Positions 47,763 through 59,470 of a stretch of DNA of 64,000 nt are shown here, in pieces; the stretch's first letter is position 1; each line of letters starts with the position of its first letter. Below the pieces are notes generated by a model, which ran no database searches, was not told the origin of the DNA, and saw only the letters and a program-made list of their open reading frames with translations. Position numbers and translations under genes: made by a program. This DNA comes from Liolophura sinensis. Its lineage: Eukaryota > Mollusca > Polyplacophora > Chitonida > Chitonidae. The stretch is from contig NC_088306.1 of NCBI RefSeq assembly GCF_032854445.1, positions 500,501 to 564,500 on the forward strand, written 5' to 3'.

Positions 47763-47928
47763 ACAGACATTCGTATACCAGCCGTCAACCAATAAGGACT
47801 TTCCAGGTCAATAATCACAAGGCCAATTCCCTAAATGACGTGTAACACAAGCCACCAAAGAACTTAGAAAGTATATAAAAGACGAAAATAGGGCGGAATC
47901 ATGCAAAGAGAGGAAGTCAACAGTTTTA
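47763..47928 (+). mobile_element. Family B 5' part with TATA box
   Basis: ACAGACATTCGTATACCAGC, CAATAATCACAAGGCCAATT, AGAAAGTATATAAAAGACGA, GAATCATGCAAAGAGAGGAA, GTCAACAGTTTT. Very similar to the copy at 46731, about 840 bp away and in the same direction; a family C copy follows at once. Confidence 0.86.
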
Positions 47929-48009
47929 ATAGTTTTAAGACAAACCCGCTGACGTAAAGCCTCATCCGAACCAGACAGAACTGGATTCAAGACGAACACA
48001 GCAGTTTGA

Positions 48010-48205
48010 AACATTCTAGACTACTGCATTTTTCTACACAGTGCAGCACAAACCATGGTGCTAGAGGGCGAGTAAATTGCTACTAATTAAGCATTTACCA
48101 GAACAGTTAGAATAAAGCCCTGACTGAGGTAAATTGACAGGAGGTGTATTTCACCGCTTACTCGTGACCATTTGCCAACTATCACACTGTGGTAACTGTT
48201 CTGAT
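48010..48205 (+). mobile_element. Family C copy
   Basis: TTCTAGACTACTGCATTTTT, CCATGGTGCTAGAGGGCGAG, GAACAGTTAGAATAAAGCCC, TGACTGAGGTAAATTGACAG, CTCGTGACCATTTGCCAACT, ATCACACTGTGG. Two family C copies in the same direction lie about 1.2 kb apart. Confidence 0.8.
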
Positions 48206-49227
48206 TACTCTCTCTATAGCCTTTTACATCGAACCCGTGAATCTATATTCATGAAGGGTTAATGATCTTTCAACAGGCCCTCTATGAAATCCGTCAACTC
48301 TGCCAGTATGAGCGATATTTTGCTAAATGTTAATCGGTATGCATTTCATTTTCAAATGATGATTTCTGAAATTCTTGTTTAACACAGACTTATGTTATCG
48401 TGCAGCAGGTAGGCCTGGTATAATTTTTAAGCAAATTATGCCTAATTGAGGAAAAACAGATGGCAAACCCTGTAATCTGCAACATTCAAATTACAGCAAG
48501 TTTTAATGCTGTAAAACCGTTTAATTTAATTACTTATCTGACCAATGCTTGAGGCTATATTCAAGGTATTCAGACTTTAGAGTGATCAGTTGTACTCAGT
48601 GAATAATTGTATTTATTAATGATACCGTAACTGATGATGCATGATAATGCACTAAATATAATTATCCAAGCGACGAACTCTAAGATTAATATTTCAACGA
48701 GAAGATATCACAAGACATCACATGCTGACTTTTCTCCACGCAGCAACAACGTACATGACTCAATGTATTTAAATGTCTTGTAAGCAGATATAGCCAAATC
48801 ACACGTAAAACTGAACTCTACCCCCTACGGCAAAGTTTGTCATGTTGCACATAACATGTTGAAAATGGCGTTGGACTACATGACATTATTCCGGCATTTT
48901 GTACACAGACGTTAACCAAGATAAGCTGCATAACTAATATGAAATCATCTCCAGTCTTAAGCCATTGTTTAAACGTTTGTATGAAATAAAATGATTGTAA
49001 TGATGACGTATGCTATGTTCCATTAACAGTTGAATTTTACGTCCGTCAAACTTCCTACATAGGTGGGCGTTGTATGGTTTACGTCGGGTTCGTCCTCCAC
49101 TCATAACACTGATTTTTTTTAGATCAAGGAATAAATCTTTGGTATAATTAAGATTATACATATCTTAGTAAAGTCCTAAATCTAAACGAAATCTTTAAAT
49201 GTGATGACAACACAGCATATTTCATTA

Positions 49228-49475
49228 TTCCGGACCAGTCACGTCTAATTAATTGCAACTAACATCACTGCATCTTTTCTTTAGTTGTTTTCCTAATTCT
49301 ACTTAAGCCATGGCGCTAGGAGGCGTGTAATTTGCTACTATTTGCTAGTATTTACATGAACAGTTGGAAAAAAACCCTGACTGACAAGAGGCCGTATTTC
49401 ACCGGTATCGTGTGACCATTTCCCAGCTATCACACAATCGTCACTGCTCTGGTTTTACTCCCCGTGCTGTAAGTC
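49228..49475 (+). mobile_element. Family C dispersed repeat, reference copy
   Basis: Order of blocks: GGACCAGTCACGTCTAATTA, ACATCACTGCATC, CTAATTCTACTTAAGCCATG, GCGCTAGGAGGCGTGTAATT, ACATGAACAGTTGG, CCCTGACTGACAAGAGGCCG, TATTTCACCGGTATCGTGTG, ACCATTTCCCAGCTATCACA and TCGTCACTGCTCTGGTTTTA. About 245 bp; no coding capacity and no obvious terminal inverted repeats. Confidence 0.8.
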
Positions 49476-51864
49476 TTTCATATTAACAGTATAGACTTCG
49501 TTACTTCATTTCCTAATCTGAAGCCGTTGTTCCACTGTATACCAACAGCACTTAAAACTAATCTGGCAGCTGATAATTTCTGAGAAACATACCAATTAAC
49601 ACTGACCTGTTTTCCCGTCTTCTTGAAAAAATTGTTCCTGTGACAACGGAAAAATGTTTCCAGTGGTTGACTTCGGCAATATTCCTGTAGGATGAATGAT
49701 GAGAAATCTGAGCGTTTTTCTTTATATAGTGCAGCTGATGCTGCATGAGGAGACAGAACAGCATTGCCATGGTATCCACGTGAGAAAACAGCCAATCAAC
49801 GACGGTGGTCTACTGTGAAGGTATGTTTGTCGTATGTATCTCAGGCTGTGATTGGCTGTGTGGATTCTTGGATTGTGCGTGACGTTATTGTAAGCTGTAT
49901 CCAATTTCCACATGTATGTAAAGACACTTCTCTTGTCGTCACATCGAGCGAAAAACCAAACAGCACAAAAATATATACATTCGTTTGAAAGGAGTAAATA
50001 AAAACGATCAACAGAGTAGAGAGTTAAAGGACCATTTGAGGACAACGACTCGGCTACAAACCATACAACTATGAATGAAGCCACGTGCTCCTGAAAGGAT
50101 GCGTTTTTATGAATGAAACGACGGCCGGTTCTGCACCTGCGTGGGAACGCGGACCGAGGCAAGAGCACTGAACCGTGCGGGATGCAACAAAAGAGAAACA
50201 CAGCGAGCCATACATACGAATATGTAAGGATTACAAATATCGTTGTAAATGTTCGCGTAGTCTCTCTTATACAGACCGATTGTAAGGACGGGCAAGTTGT
50301 GTTTTTCATGAACTCAGCAAGGATTTGAAACCGCATAGCTCACAGCCAACAGCTGTACTGCTGAGAACAGGCGAGTTTAACAATTATCCCAGTATTTCTC
50401 CATCCATTTTAACCTTTATTGCCGCTGAAAACACGGCATTGTTTTGATTCTTGCTGGCGTAATGTATGGGAAACCCGACACGTTTTTCTGTTTAGGTTGT
50501 TAGTAGCTTTTAATTCTCCTTCTCCGCGTTTGTCCCCTCGTGAATTGACTTTACCATTATTGTTGAAATAGACAAATCCTCACGTTTATATGGAGTGAAT
50601 GTAACAGTCGATTACAAAAACATCGTCATAGGGCTTGTATAAAAACAATATTAAAACGAGTTTAAAAGAGTATTTGAATCTGCTTCCATGCTCTCCAGAT
50701 GCGAGGCATAGCGGAGTTTTAGGCACATTCTGATTCTATACCTAAACGCACAGAATATGGACAATACAATTCGAATCCTATAAACATGGCATTGTGTAAT
50801 GCCAGAATGATATTTGGTATGTTCTGACGAAAGTTAAGTATTTATTTTGTTTATAAAGCCATAAGGCACATTTGCCCAAACCATTCCTTATTTATATGAT
50901 TGTCGTTTGATACATTCTACGTAACTTTATTGATTGCGGCCAAGTTTACAGTGAAGCGAGTCTGCACAAGTCAGGTGGGAATAAATTTCGAAACATCCGT
51001 TCATCATATGATGGGAGTACAAAATGGAGTCAAATAAAAGGCAATGAAAGCAGCAAAAAAACATTTATCAAATACACGTCCTTACTTGACCTGCCTCCCT
51101 GATCTGGTGTAAACATCTTTTGGAAGACTGAAATCCAGCTCAGAATTGGTTTGGTGATCAGTTAATTTTAGTCTTTCATGTGCTAACTATAACTTCCATA
51201 TAGCGTCCGATAAGGTACAAAGACCATTGAAAGCTATATCCAAAACCCGATTTATAGTTTTTTTTTCTCATTTCTAAAGTGGATCAATTCATGGTTTTGT
51301 GACCCTGCGAACTCGTTTTATTTCCATTCCAAATATCCTAAGTAATGATGGACCACCTCTCTTTTCATGAGGTCTCTTTTTAGATATGACTCTCTTTTTG
51401 TGCACGACTGGAAATTATACAATAAATATTATTTCATTCAACACCTGTATTTATTACAACACCTGAGCTACGTATCACTTTCATCGAACATTATTAAGAT
51501 TATTCATAAAGCCTATATAAAATGAAATCCAAGTATTTAACCGGGCAAAGAAATCTTAAAAAGTACAAATGGATACAGATCTTTCACCACTTTTCACTTT
51601 AATGAATCAAATTAGATCAGCGGTCCTTGACGATCTTCATCTTTATAAATGTATATTGACAAGAACTGATGCTTTTATATGTAGAGACTTTACAGCTGTA
51701 TGAGTTTGGATATTATAGATCAATGAATAAATGAAAATCCTCCAAATTTGTACTTTCATAATTACATATTTGTTTTGTGTGATTGTAACATTAAGCGTTG
51801 CTATGTAATAAATTATTAATTTATTTAAATATTTTGTTATCTTCTATTTTAATATGAACATTGA
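49476..51864. other. No secure gene; strong donors noted
   Basis: On the plus strand GTGAAG|GTATGT near 49817 and GAATAT|GTAAGG near 50223 are good donors, each ending a short open stretch, with TATATAG near 49726 upstream. On the minus strand a 204-codon frame (49722..50336) covers both. No motif decides between them. 50340-51860 is A+T-rich and empty. Confidence 0.35.
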
Positions 51865-52082
51865 CTAGCTTAAACCAGATATAAGACCAGCATCTATTTG
51901 TTTTTGCGACTTTTTGACGGTCACACTTTTGTCCGGTGTCCCCTTGACGGTTGCGTTGTTAAGAAAACATTTCAAAGAAGACATTCCTTCACGGACTATG
52001 GGTGTGGAATTAGATTTGGGTGCCACACTGACAGTATCGACTACCTTCCCTGCGTCAGCTTCTCTCACAAATGCTGTGGGCT
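51865..52082 (-). CDS. Candidate 3'-terminal exon with nearby poly(A) signal
   Basis: Seen: after an acceptor-like CCCACAG, a minus-strand frame of about 72 codons ends at TAG (51865-51867). An AATAAA lies about 40 bp further on (complement of 51820-51825). The peptide is hydrophilic (READAGK near the start, KKSQKQ near the end) with no low complexity. Against it: the plus strand is also open here in two frames (51914..52225 and 51898..52299), and the 51914 frame looks almost as protein-like, with a hydrophobic segment. Only one of these readings can be right, and all may be chance. Confidence 0.28.
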
Positions 52083-52531
52083 TTATTTTCTGTTTATGTA
52101 TGTATTATTTCTTGCATATTCCTTCTGGGGAACCTTTTGTTTTAGATTATCTCGCAAATCGCTCTCACAATTTTTCGACACGGGCCATCTTTTCATGGTT
52201 TACGAGTGGCATACGAGTGTCTTAGTTTTACCCCATGTAGTCTCTGGCCAGGCTCTATCCCGACCCTTAACCATACTGTCCACCTGTCAAGACACCTAAC
52301 TGTCCCGTTCCCTCAACCTGTGCTTGTCTGACACGACCAGCTGGGCCCGGGGGTGACGCGAGAGTAATCAGACTCTAAAGGGAAGATCGGATGTTGGTGT
52401 CACAGAGGAGGGACTGATCTAGCAATATGGCTTTGCTCTGCTCTGTAATATAGACTGTCCTAACGCTTACATGTTAGTTATAAGTCAAACAGTGTCAACA
52501 AGCTCCATCAAGTTGTGAGTTGAGACGAGAA

Positions 52532-52779
52532 TTTATTTATTTATTTATTTGATTGGTGTTTTACGCCGTACTCAAGAATATTTCACTTATACGACGGCGG
52601 CCAGCATTATGGTGGGTGGAAACCGGGCAGAGCCCGGGGGAATCAAACGACCATCCCCAGGTTGCAGGCAGACCTTCCCATGTACGGCGGGAGAGGAAGC
52701 CAGCATGAGTTGGACTTGAACTCACAGCGACCGCATTGGTGAGAAACTCCTGGGTCATCACGCTGCGCTACCGCGCTAA
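52532..52779 (-). mobile_element. SINE, near full length
   Basis: Clean 3' end (GATTGGTGTTTTACGCCGTA), GGTGGAAACCGGGCAGAGCC, B box (complement of TGGACTTGAACTCAC), then the head up to GCGCTAAT. The outermost 20 or so bases of the head are lost. A second copy in the same direction follows within 35 bp. Confidence 0.94.
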
Positions 52780-52811
52780 TATTCAGAATGATAACATCGC
52801 TCGCATGTTTA

Positions 52812-53120
52812 CTTATTCATTTATTTATTTACTTATTTATTTATTTAGTTACTTAGTTACTTAGTTACTTAGTTAGTTAGTTAGTTATCTGATCGGTGTG
52901 TAACAATGTACTCAAAAATATTTCACTTATACGGCGGCCAGCATTATGTTTGGAGGAAACCGAGCAGATCCCGGGGGAAACCCACGAACATCCGCAGGTT
53001 GCTGACAGACATTCCCACGTACGGTCGGACAGGAAGTCGGGATGTGCTGGACTTGACCTCACAGCGACCGCCTTGGTGAGAAGCTCCGGGTCATTGCGCC
53101 GCGCTGGCGTGCTATCCCCC
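52812..53120 (-). mobile_element. SINE with remodelled tail
   Basis: The tail is a mosaic of ATTT, ACTT and AGTT units (52812-52885), then ATCGGTGTGTAACAATGTAC, CGGCGGCCAGCATTATG, GCAGGTTGCTGACAGAC and the B-box region. The head ends at a cytosine run near 53125. It is diverged but complete in layout. Confidence 0.9.
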
Positions 53121-53145
53121 TCGACCACCCCCCCCCCCCCACCCC
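53121..53145. repeat. Cytosine run
   Basis: About 18 C in 24 bases at the head end of a SINE; similar short G or C runs occur at 43106-43117 and 60369-60386. Confidence 0.9.
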
Positions 53146-53359
53146 GCGCTGTTTATTAACATGCTAGAAATTAAACACTTAACAAAATGACAAGGCCAAT
53201 TTCTCTTCTAACACTATCTGATGTCAATGTTAACCTGCTTGTAATCTGACATTCTAATATGTTAGCGCTCAATATTTCCTGTAAGATTTGGGTTTTAAGT
53301 AGTTTACCTAATCTACCATATATCTGGGGGGAAAATCGCATTTTTCTCACTCGCTTGAG

Positions 53360-53440
53360 ATTTGACTGATTGGTTGATTGATTAAAGTCATACTCAAGAG
53401 TTCTCACTTATAAGATGACAGTTTATCCATGGGATAGAGC
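53360..53440 (-). mobile_element. Decayed SINE fragment
   Basis: TGATTGGTTGATTGATTAAA, GTCATACTCAAGAGTTCTCA and CTTATAAGATGACAG follow the order of the main SINE's 3' part with many changes. Confidence 0.35.
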
Positions 53441-55229
53441 ATAGTGCCCACAATACATCACTGACTGAGGAAATGTTCCCCGTGTGATGTATACAGATTT
53501 ACACACCATATTCACGGAAGACAAAATGTCTTAGACGACTGATAGCCTTCGCTACCTTAATGCCGCACACCCGATTCCCGCTTTAATTGAAACTCTAGAT
53601 TAAAATACCGTGCAGAGATAAGGACAGCGATTCCTACACATCCTCTTCGATAATGAACAGTAAATCCAAACAAAGGGAAAATGTGTTCGTGATTATCAGT
53701 GTTTCCATTGTGGACGATATGACTTATGTCGAACAATACAATACATCAGACTTACAGTATAGAGAGAGCAAAAAAAACCAGAGCAGCGACGATAGTGTGA
53801 TGACACATTGTCACATATAGCCAGTGATATACAGCCTGTCGTCACTTTATTTATGTTTAATCCACATGTGCTGGATTTGCCTATTGACTTTTTTTTGTTT
53901 TTTTTTTCGTTTTTTTTGTACCATGCATTACGTATAACATGGCGCTGAGATAGTTTCATCACATAATTAATTCCAAGTGTTTTTATTTTGACATTGTAAC
54001 TCAGTTAGCATGGCTACAGGAACGACCACAGTGCGAAGATACGACCATCCAATTTATAGCAGTAACTTTTTTCAAAGTATCAGCGAACAGGTATACAATT
54101 GAAATCAATCTGCTTTGTGGCTGAAAAGTCTCCGAGCAGTTGGTCGAGTAAATAAACCGCTGGAAAATCTCTTGTCAAATTGGCATTATCTTAACACAAA
54201 CGCAAAATGCCACAAGCATGGAGAACAGGGGATAGCGGAGTTATCCAATTAAACCTGCGGTCCAGCACTCTTCTGGACGAGGAAGTAAATAAGCACCTAT
54301 AGAAATATCACGGCAACGATCGTGGATGGTTCAGCTAGAGATCTGATGACATAACAATTGAATAAGCTGGGTTTTAAAATATATCTCAATAAACGCGCCG
54401 TAATTGGCATGCCAACTCATCGAGCTCGCCTCGAGATGCTCACGTGCAAGTCACGTGCGCGTTTGAAGTTGTGGACCACGGGACTGTCAAGTTCGCCTCA
54501 AGTGTGGTCATGTGACTCCTCGAATAGCCGCAGCGCTATTCCAACGTGTTGTCACAAACCAGGCTCTGGAGGGAGGCTCTATTATGACTATCCGTCTGTC
54601 AGCCATTGTGAAGAGCTGTGGTAAAAACCACGTATCCTTTTTGTAGAGCTCTAGTGCCATACATGCTAAGGGACATTCTCTTCAATTTTAGAACTATTGA
54701 GTTTTTAATGAGATTTTGACAAGGAAGCTATGGCCTAACATCTGCTGGAATAATTCTTAAGACTCTAACAGATAGTGAAAGTAAAGATCCTTCATCATAA
54801 AGCTTCTTTATCGACATCTTCAGTCGTGTAACTTAAAAGTTTTCCGTCTTAAAAGGTTAGAATAGTTCAAGAAAAGAAATGTGTTGACAGAAAAAAGTTT
54901 CGATGATAATGTAAAGAACATAGGTTTTACAATCACTCCACTGAAATATTTATTATCTAACGAAGAATTCTGTCAGTTCTCAGGTAAAAGGCGTGTAATA
55001 GTGTAACGGGAAGAGAAGACTGTCGTGATAAAACAACTGTTGGAATATCTTTTAAATTACATGCAAGCTATTCAGTTTATTATTCATTTATTTATTTCTC
55101 GTAGGTTTACCTGGCACTTTTAAACAAAAAAATTTGGTGTGAAAACAACACAATGACCAAAAGTCGAAAATAAAATAATAAAGTGTTCCTGTATAATTAT
55201 CAGCCTTTGTAATAATAAGCGATTATAGT
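53441..55229. other. No secure gene; G+C-rich patch at 54390-54620
   Basis: The patch has several CACGTG/CACGTGC E-boxes and a minus-strand ATG (54604-54606) with a 32-codon frame beginning MADRRIVIIEPP. Promoter or first exon possible. The flanks are A+T-rich. Confidence 0.35.
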
Positions 55230-55408
55230 CACGCACGGCTCAAGTTGGCTTCCTCTAGGACAGGACGTGGGAAGGTCCCAGCAACCTGCGGATGGTCGTG
55301 GGGTTTCTCCGCGGACTTTGTCCAGGTTTCCTCCACCATAATGCTTGCCACCGTCGTGTAAGTGAAATATTCTGAGTACGGTGTAAAACATCAATCAAAT
55401 AAATAAAT
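55230..55408 (+). mobile_element. SINE, 5'-truncated
   Basis: Starts near the B-box end (GGCTTCCTCTAGGAC), followed by AGCAACCTGCGGATGGTCGT, CACCATAATGCTTGCCACCG, GTACGGTGTAAAACATCAAT and (AAAT)n. Confidence 0.88.
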
Positions 55409-56277
55409 ATAGCCATACGCGTAACGGTGTCCATGTCTTGAAACAATACAATCGCACTTGTTCATTTTGCCATCTATAGCCGCCGGGATCTGAACTTATA
55501 TGTGGATATCATAACGATCATTCGAAGGCAAAATGCCTAAATGTTTTACCCAAAGAAACACTTTATATGAACGGTATTTGTGATGAGTAACTGTTGTTTA
55601 TATGTTAATGAACACAAAGAAAGGCTAAACAACCAAATGTCCTAACGAACAGTGCATGTACGTTTCTGTAGCACAATACGTATTTGGGATTTGCCTACTA
55701 CTGTGCAGCTGGGACGCAACTTAATTGTCGCTCGCAGACTGATATTAATAAAACTTTACATTCAAGCATCACCTTTCCTTTCAGAACTGAGAAGTCCTTG
55801 GCTTTATCGGAAAATATGTAAAAGATTTCAAGAGAATGTATATAGAAAAAACTTCGTCAAATGTTACTGTTCTCAATTTTCATTTTAGACCACATCGTAT
55901 CGCCATTAATCCCCTTGAATCCCACGCTCTGTTTTGGTAATTGACTGCATTTTAGAATGTGAGATATTTTCGAAACTTGCTGTTCTCTTTGATCTCGATT
56001 TTCTCGTTCCTTCAGACGTGAGGTTTCCGAATCTGTGGTGTCAGTGTAAAAACATTAGCTGATCATTAATCCCTTGATAATCGCTCGTCGCTTTCACGTT
56101 CGCCCCCCTTCCGGTGTCGTTTGCCTAAGTTCGGAACCACGAATCGCGCGAGAACGAGACACGGTTGTCATAGTAATCGCGAGGAAGTGTCGTCTGCTTT
56201 TCACGTAAATGCCCGAAACAAGCAACATCGTTTTTTCTCACAGGTTCGCTAGTGTGCGGGCCTGAGATCGTAACATT

Positions 56278-56511
56278 ATGTCAACATTTCACGTCCGGAC
56301 TGATGAGCTAGGCGTGTCGCTGAATCCGATCAGGGCCTCTCGCAGTGTTTGTCCTCCACCATGGATGTATAGATTGCCAATTTGTGCCGTCATCGCTTTG
56401 CGGAGTACGATGAAGTTTTCGCGCGACGTCCCCAAGAACTCGTCGGACGGCAAGCACGTACTGTTTAAGATTCCTTACGGAGCACGGTGCCTTCTAGACA
56501 CTGCTTAAGAC
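56278..56511 (+). CDS. Possible ORF in a CpG-rich patch, 76 aa
   Basis: Seen: an ATG frame of 76 codons in a G+C- and CpG-rich patch, preceded by the strong acceptor-like TTTTTTCTCACAG ending at 56243. Another frame starting after GTATAG near 56372 is also open to a TAA and looks protein-like (RHRFAEYDEVFARRP). The patch may therefore hold an exon whose true frame I cannot decide. No homology is recognised for either reading. Confidence 0.2.
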
Positions 56512-57227
56512 ATGAAAAAAGACCACTGTCAATATTGGCATTGTCTAAGCGATGACTTGTTAAAGTATCATCGGTAAGTTTTGCACATAATTGAGAGTTG
56601 GGATCGATAGTGGAGCGTATAACGCCACTTGTAGCGAGACAGGGATCGCCTTGTCTTTTGCACATCTCACACACACTTAATTAGTCGGCGGTACAGGCCA
56701 TAGCGTCTCCAGCCGCGAGTATTGAACATCCACGAGACGGTGTGTTTCCACTAACGAGCGGTTTGAAAACTAACAAGAATTCGCATATAAAAAAAAGTCC
56801 GCAAGTTTCATTGCTCAAGGATCCCCTCCCTGACAGAAAACAAGTTCTGGCTTTTGAAGCCAACATGGCTAGCTTTATTTTCAAGTGACCATTCAACGGC
56901 AGATACATTTAATCGGAAATTTCATATACATTCGTCGGTCCATACATTTCATCGATTTTACAGTAAATCTCACAAACATTTATTACCACACAAGATATTG
57001 AAATATCTCATGCTTTTCGTCGTTTCATTGACACATACAGTTCAGATATATTTCAACAATAAATTCATCTCAGAATTTTCCGCGTTATGGCAGTTGTTTC
57101 CAAACTAGCATTGAATGCAATTATGTTTGTTGTTTTGTCATGGTTGCTAAGTGAATATAACTAGATGGAAGAATAATTCGATCGGATAAAAAAAAATTGT
57201 TCTGTCCACTGATTTGAGCAAAGGGGA

Positions 57228-57365
57228 ATGTGAGTCCCGCTTTGATTGCAACTGTTCATCAAAGTACCATGTTGGTTTAATAACATGGATACTTCTACGT
57301 ACCTGGGTTACGCTGTATTATATACTGGGCTTATATGACCAAAATCTGTCCGTATTTAGGGTTAT
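57228..57365 (+). mobile_element. Family B internal fragment, diverged
   Basis: GTCCCGCTTTGATTGCAACT, GTACCATGTTGGTTTAATAA, CATGGATACTTCTACGTACC, GGTTACGCTGTATTATATAC, AATCTGTCCGTATTTAGGG. It lies about 100 bp before the 49-bp array. Confidence 0.6.
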
Positions 57366-57474
57366 ACAGGGTTATATATAATGTCAGTGCAGAGTTAAGA
57401 AACATAGAGACGTTTGATGGAGTGTCCTTTTCCGAATATTTGAATCAGAAACTTGATTGAAATAGACACAGATT

Positions 57475-57915
57475 GAAATCTAGGATGCAGGATCTAGATG
57501 ATATTGTACAAGACGAAATATGTGAAATCTAGGATGCAGGATCTAGCGAATACTGCACAAGTCGAAATATGTGAAATCTAGGATGCAGGATCTAGCGGAT
57601 ATTTTATAAGGCGAAATATGTGAAATCTATGAGGCAGGATCTAGCGAATACTGTACATGTCGAAATATGTGAAATCTAGGATGCAGGATCTAGCGGATAC
57701 TGTGCAAGGCGAAATATGTGAAATCTGGGAGGCAGGACTTAGCGAATACCGTACAAGGCGAAATATGTGAAATCTAGGATGCAAGATCTAGCGAATACTG
57801 TACAAGGCGAAATATGTGAAATCTAGGATGCAGGATCTAGCGAATACTGTACAAGACGAAATATGTGAAATCTAGGATGCAGGATCTAGCGGATACTGTA
57901 CAAGGCGAAATATGT
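57475..57915. repeat. 49-bp minisatellite, 9 units
   Basis: GAAATCTAGGATGCAGGATC plus TAGCGAATACTGTACAAGGC and GAAATATGT. Units start at 57475, 57524, 57573, 57622, 57671, 57720, 57769, 57818 and 57867, all 49 bp apart. Unrelated in sequence to the 49-bp array at 30.6 kb. A 198-codon frame starts in the last unit. Confidence 0.97.
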
Positions 57916-59289
57916 GTATACACTATATACGTATATTGGACTCTTTGGTACATTACTTTCCAAATACAAATAATTTACAATTTCAAAATTGAATTCTTCC
58001 CTTTTATTGTAAAAAACGGCGTAAGAGGAGAGGAAATACCGATCACACCGGAACACAGTATTCTCACACGGGGACAATCGTCCCTTTCATGGGGAATTAA
58101 TGCCACGGTTGTGGATTTCAAAAGTTTTAGATTTGCGTGGAATATACCTTGGTCTCTTGTTTCCATTCGAATGCTCTTCTTCTGGAAAGTATCTATGAGA
58201 ACCTGTATAGGACATAATTTACTCTTTGGAAAGTCCCATGTATGCCAGACTAGAAAATGTCATTTATTTTCCCTTGTGTCCTGTGTGGTGGCATTAAACG
58301 TGTTTTGCATATGTAATATATTTTCTGTCGATAAACACGAACCAAAAGTGAAGTCAGCTGAACAAGTTCCCATGTTTACCTCAATACAGTTCTGTTCCAT
58401 ACTCAATATTCCATGGGCCTTTTTCACGGAATTTCTTTTTTTCTCGCAGGGATATGTCTAAAGTGAACCGTCCCTCAACTCATTTCTGTCAGGGAGAACA
58501 TATTCATTGTTGACAAATAATGAGTCCTAATTACTTAAAAATGCGACAGAGGACTTAATTCGTTATTTGCTCTCTTTGTTTTCCGTTTCTGTAAATCGGT
58601 CAACACTTTTGTACAGTCCTTCTGTACTTCCCATTTCGAGAATAAAAACCACTGTAAGTTCCAATATTTGATGAACCTGCAATGAATAGTAATGAGGCAG
58701 AAGTTTTATTATCACAGCCAGTTTAAGGGCAATTAGCAGTAATCCATAAACCAAAGGGAAGAAAATAAATTCTTTGTTTTGTATGAAGAATGGCGAATTT
58801 CAAAATTTCTTTGTTTACTGAAGAGCTTTAAAAGAAAGACTGTTTTCTGCTTTCTTTTCCGTTAAATTTTGTCAATTATCAAAGTCTTAAGGCCAATTTC
58901 CAAAAACGTCGTATAACACAAGCCACCAAAGAACTAAGAAAGTATATAAGTGCGAAATTAGAAAGGAATCATGCAAAAACTGTAAAAATATTTATGTTTT
59001 TTGTACACAACATACTAATTTGTCTATGTGTAGAAACCTAATCACTTCGGCACCGAGTCAGTACATTTACCAATACATCCATTCAGCATGCAGGATACAA
59101 CATTATCAGGTATTTAATGTATGTATATTTCTTTTCTTTTTTCAGATCAGAACCTCATGTCTAGAAATAAACTTCAATTTTTAACAAAGTACTTGTTATT
59201 GTTATTGTTATTATATTTCAAAACTTCCACATATTTAGGACAAACAGTTAAAATTTCCAGTCATCAAGATCAACAATTCAGACACTCCT
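57916..59289. other. No gene seen
   Basis: The 198-codon frame starting in the 49-bp array extends to 58461 but its product is dominated by Phe/Ile/Trp with no motif. The rest is A+T-rich with one family B fragment. Confidence 0.45.
58885..58985 (+). mobile_element. Family B fragment with TATA box
   Basis: AAGGCCAATTTCCAAAAACG, ACAAGCCACCAAAGAACTAA, GAAAGTATATAAGTGCGAAA, GGAATCATGCAAAAACTGTA. About 100 bp of the 5' third only. Confidence 0.8.
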
Positions 59290-59470
59290 AGACAACAAAG
59301 CCTGGCCCTTGCCTGCTCAGACTAAGAAAGCAGTGGCTCGCTGCGATTATCAGGTCTTTGGCAAAGACACTTCCGTCACACAAAAGCTGACCACCGTAAT
59401 ATAGGTAAAAAATTATCGAGTATACGGCGTTAAATACCAATAAAATAATGAAAAATAAGCAAATAAATAA
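59290..59470 (+). mobile_element. Decayed SINE relative
   Basis: The 3' end GTATACGGCGTTAAATACCA with an A-rich tail is recognisable, and ACCACCGTAATATAGGT resembles the GGCCGCCGTCGTATAAG block. The rest is degraded. The complement encodes a spurious serine-protease-like motif (see rejected list). Confidence 0.4.

Noticed and set aside
49722-50336. 204-codon minus-strand frame, second longest in the window
   Set aside because: No motif, no convincing start, and competing plus-strand splice signals; a length of this order can arise by chance in 64 kb.
53696-53962. 88-codon Lys-rich minus-strand frame
   Set aside because: The Lys run is the complement of a T-rich low-complexity tract; no other support.
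57865-58461. 198-codon plus-strand frame
   Set aside because: Starts inside a minisatellite unit at a non-ATG codon; composition looks like translated A+T-rich DNA.
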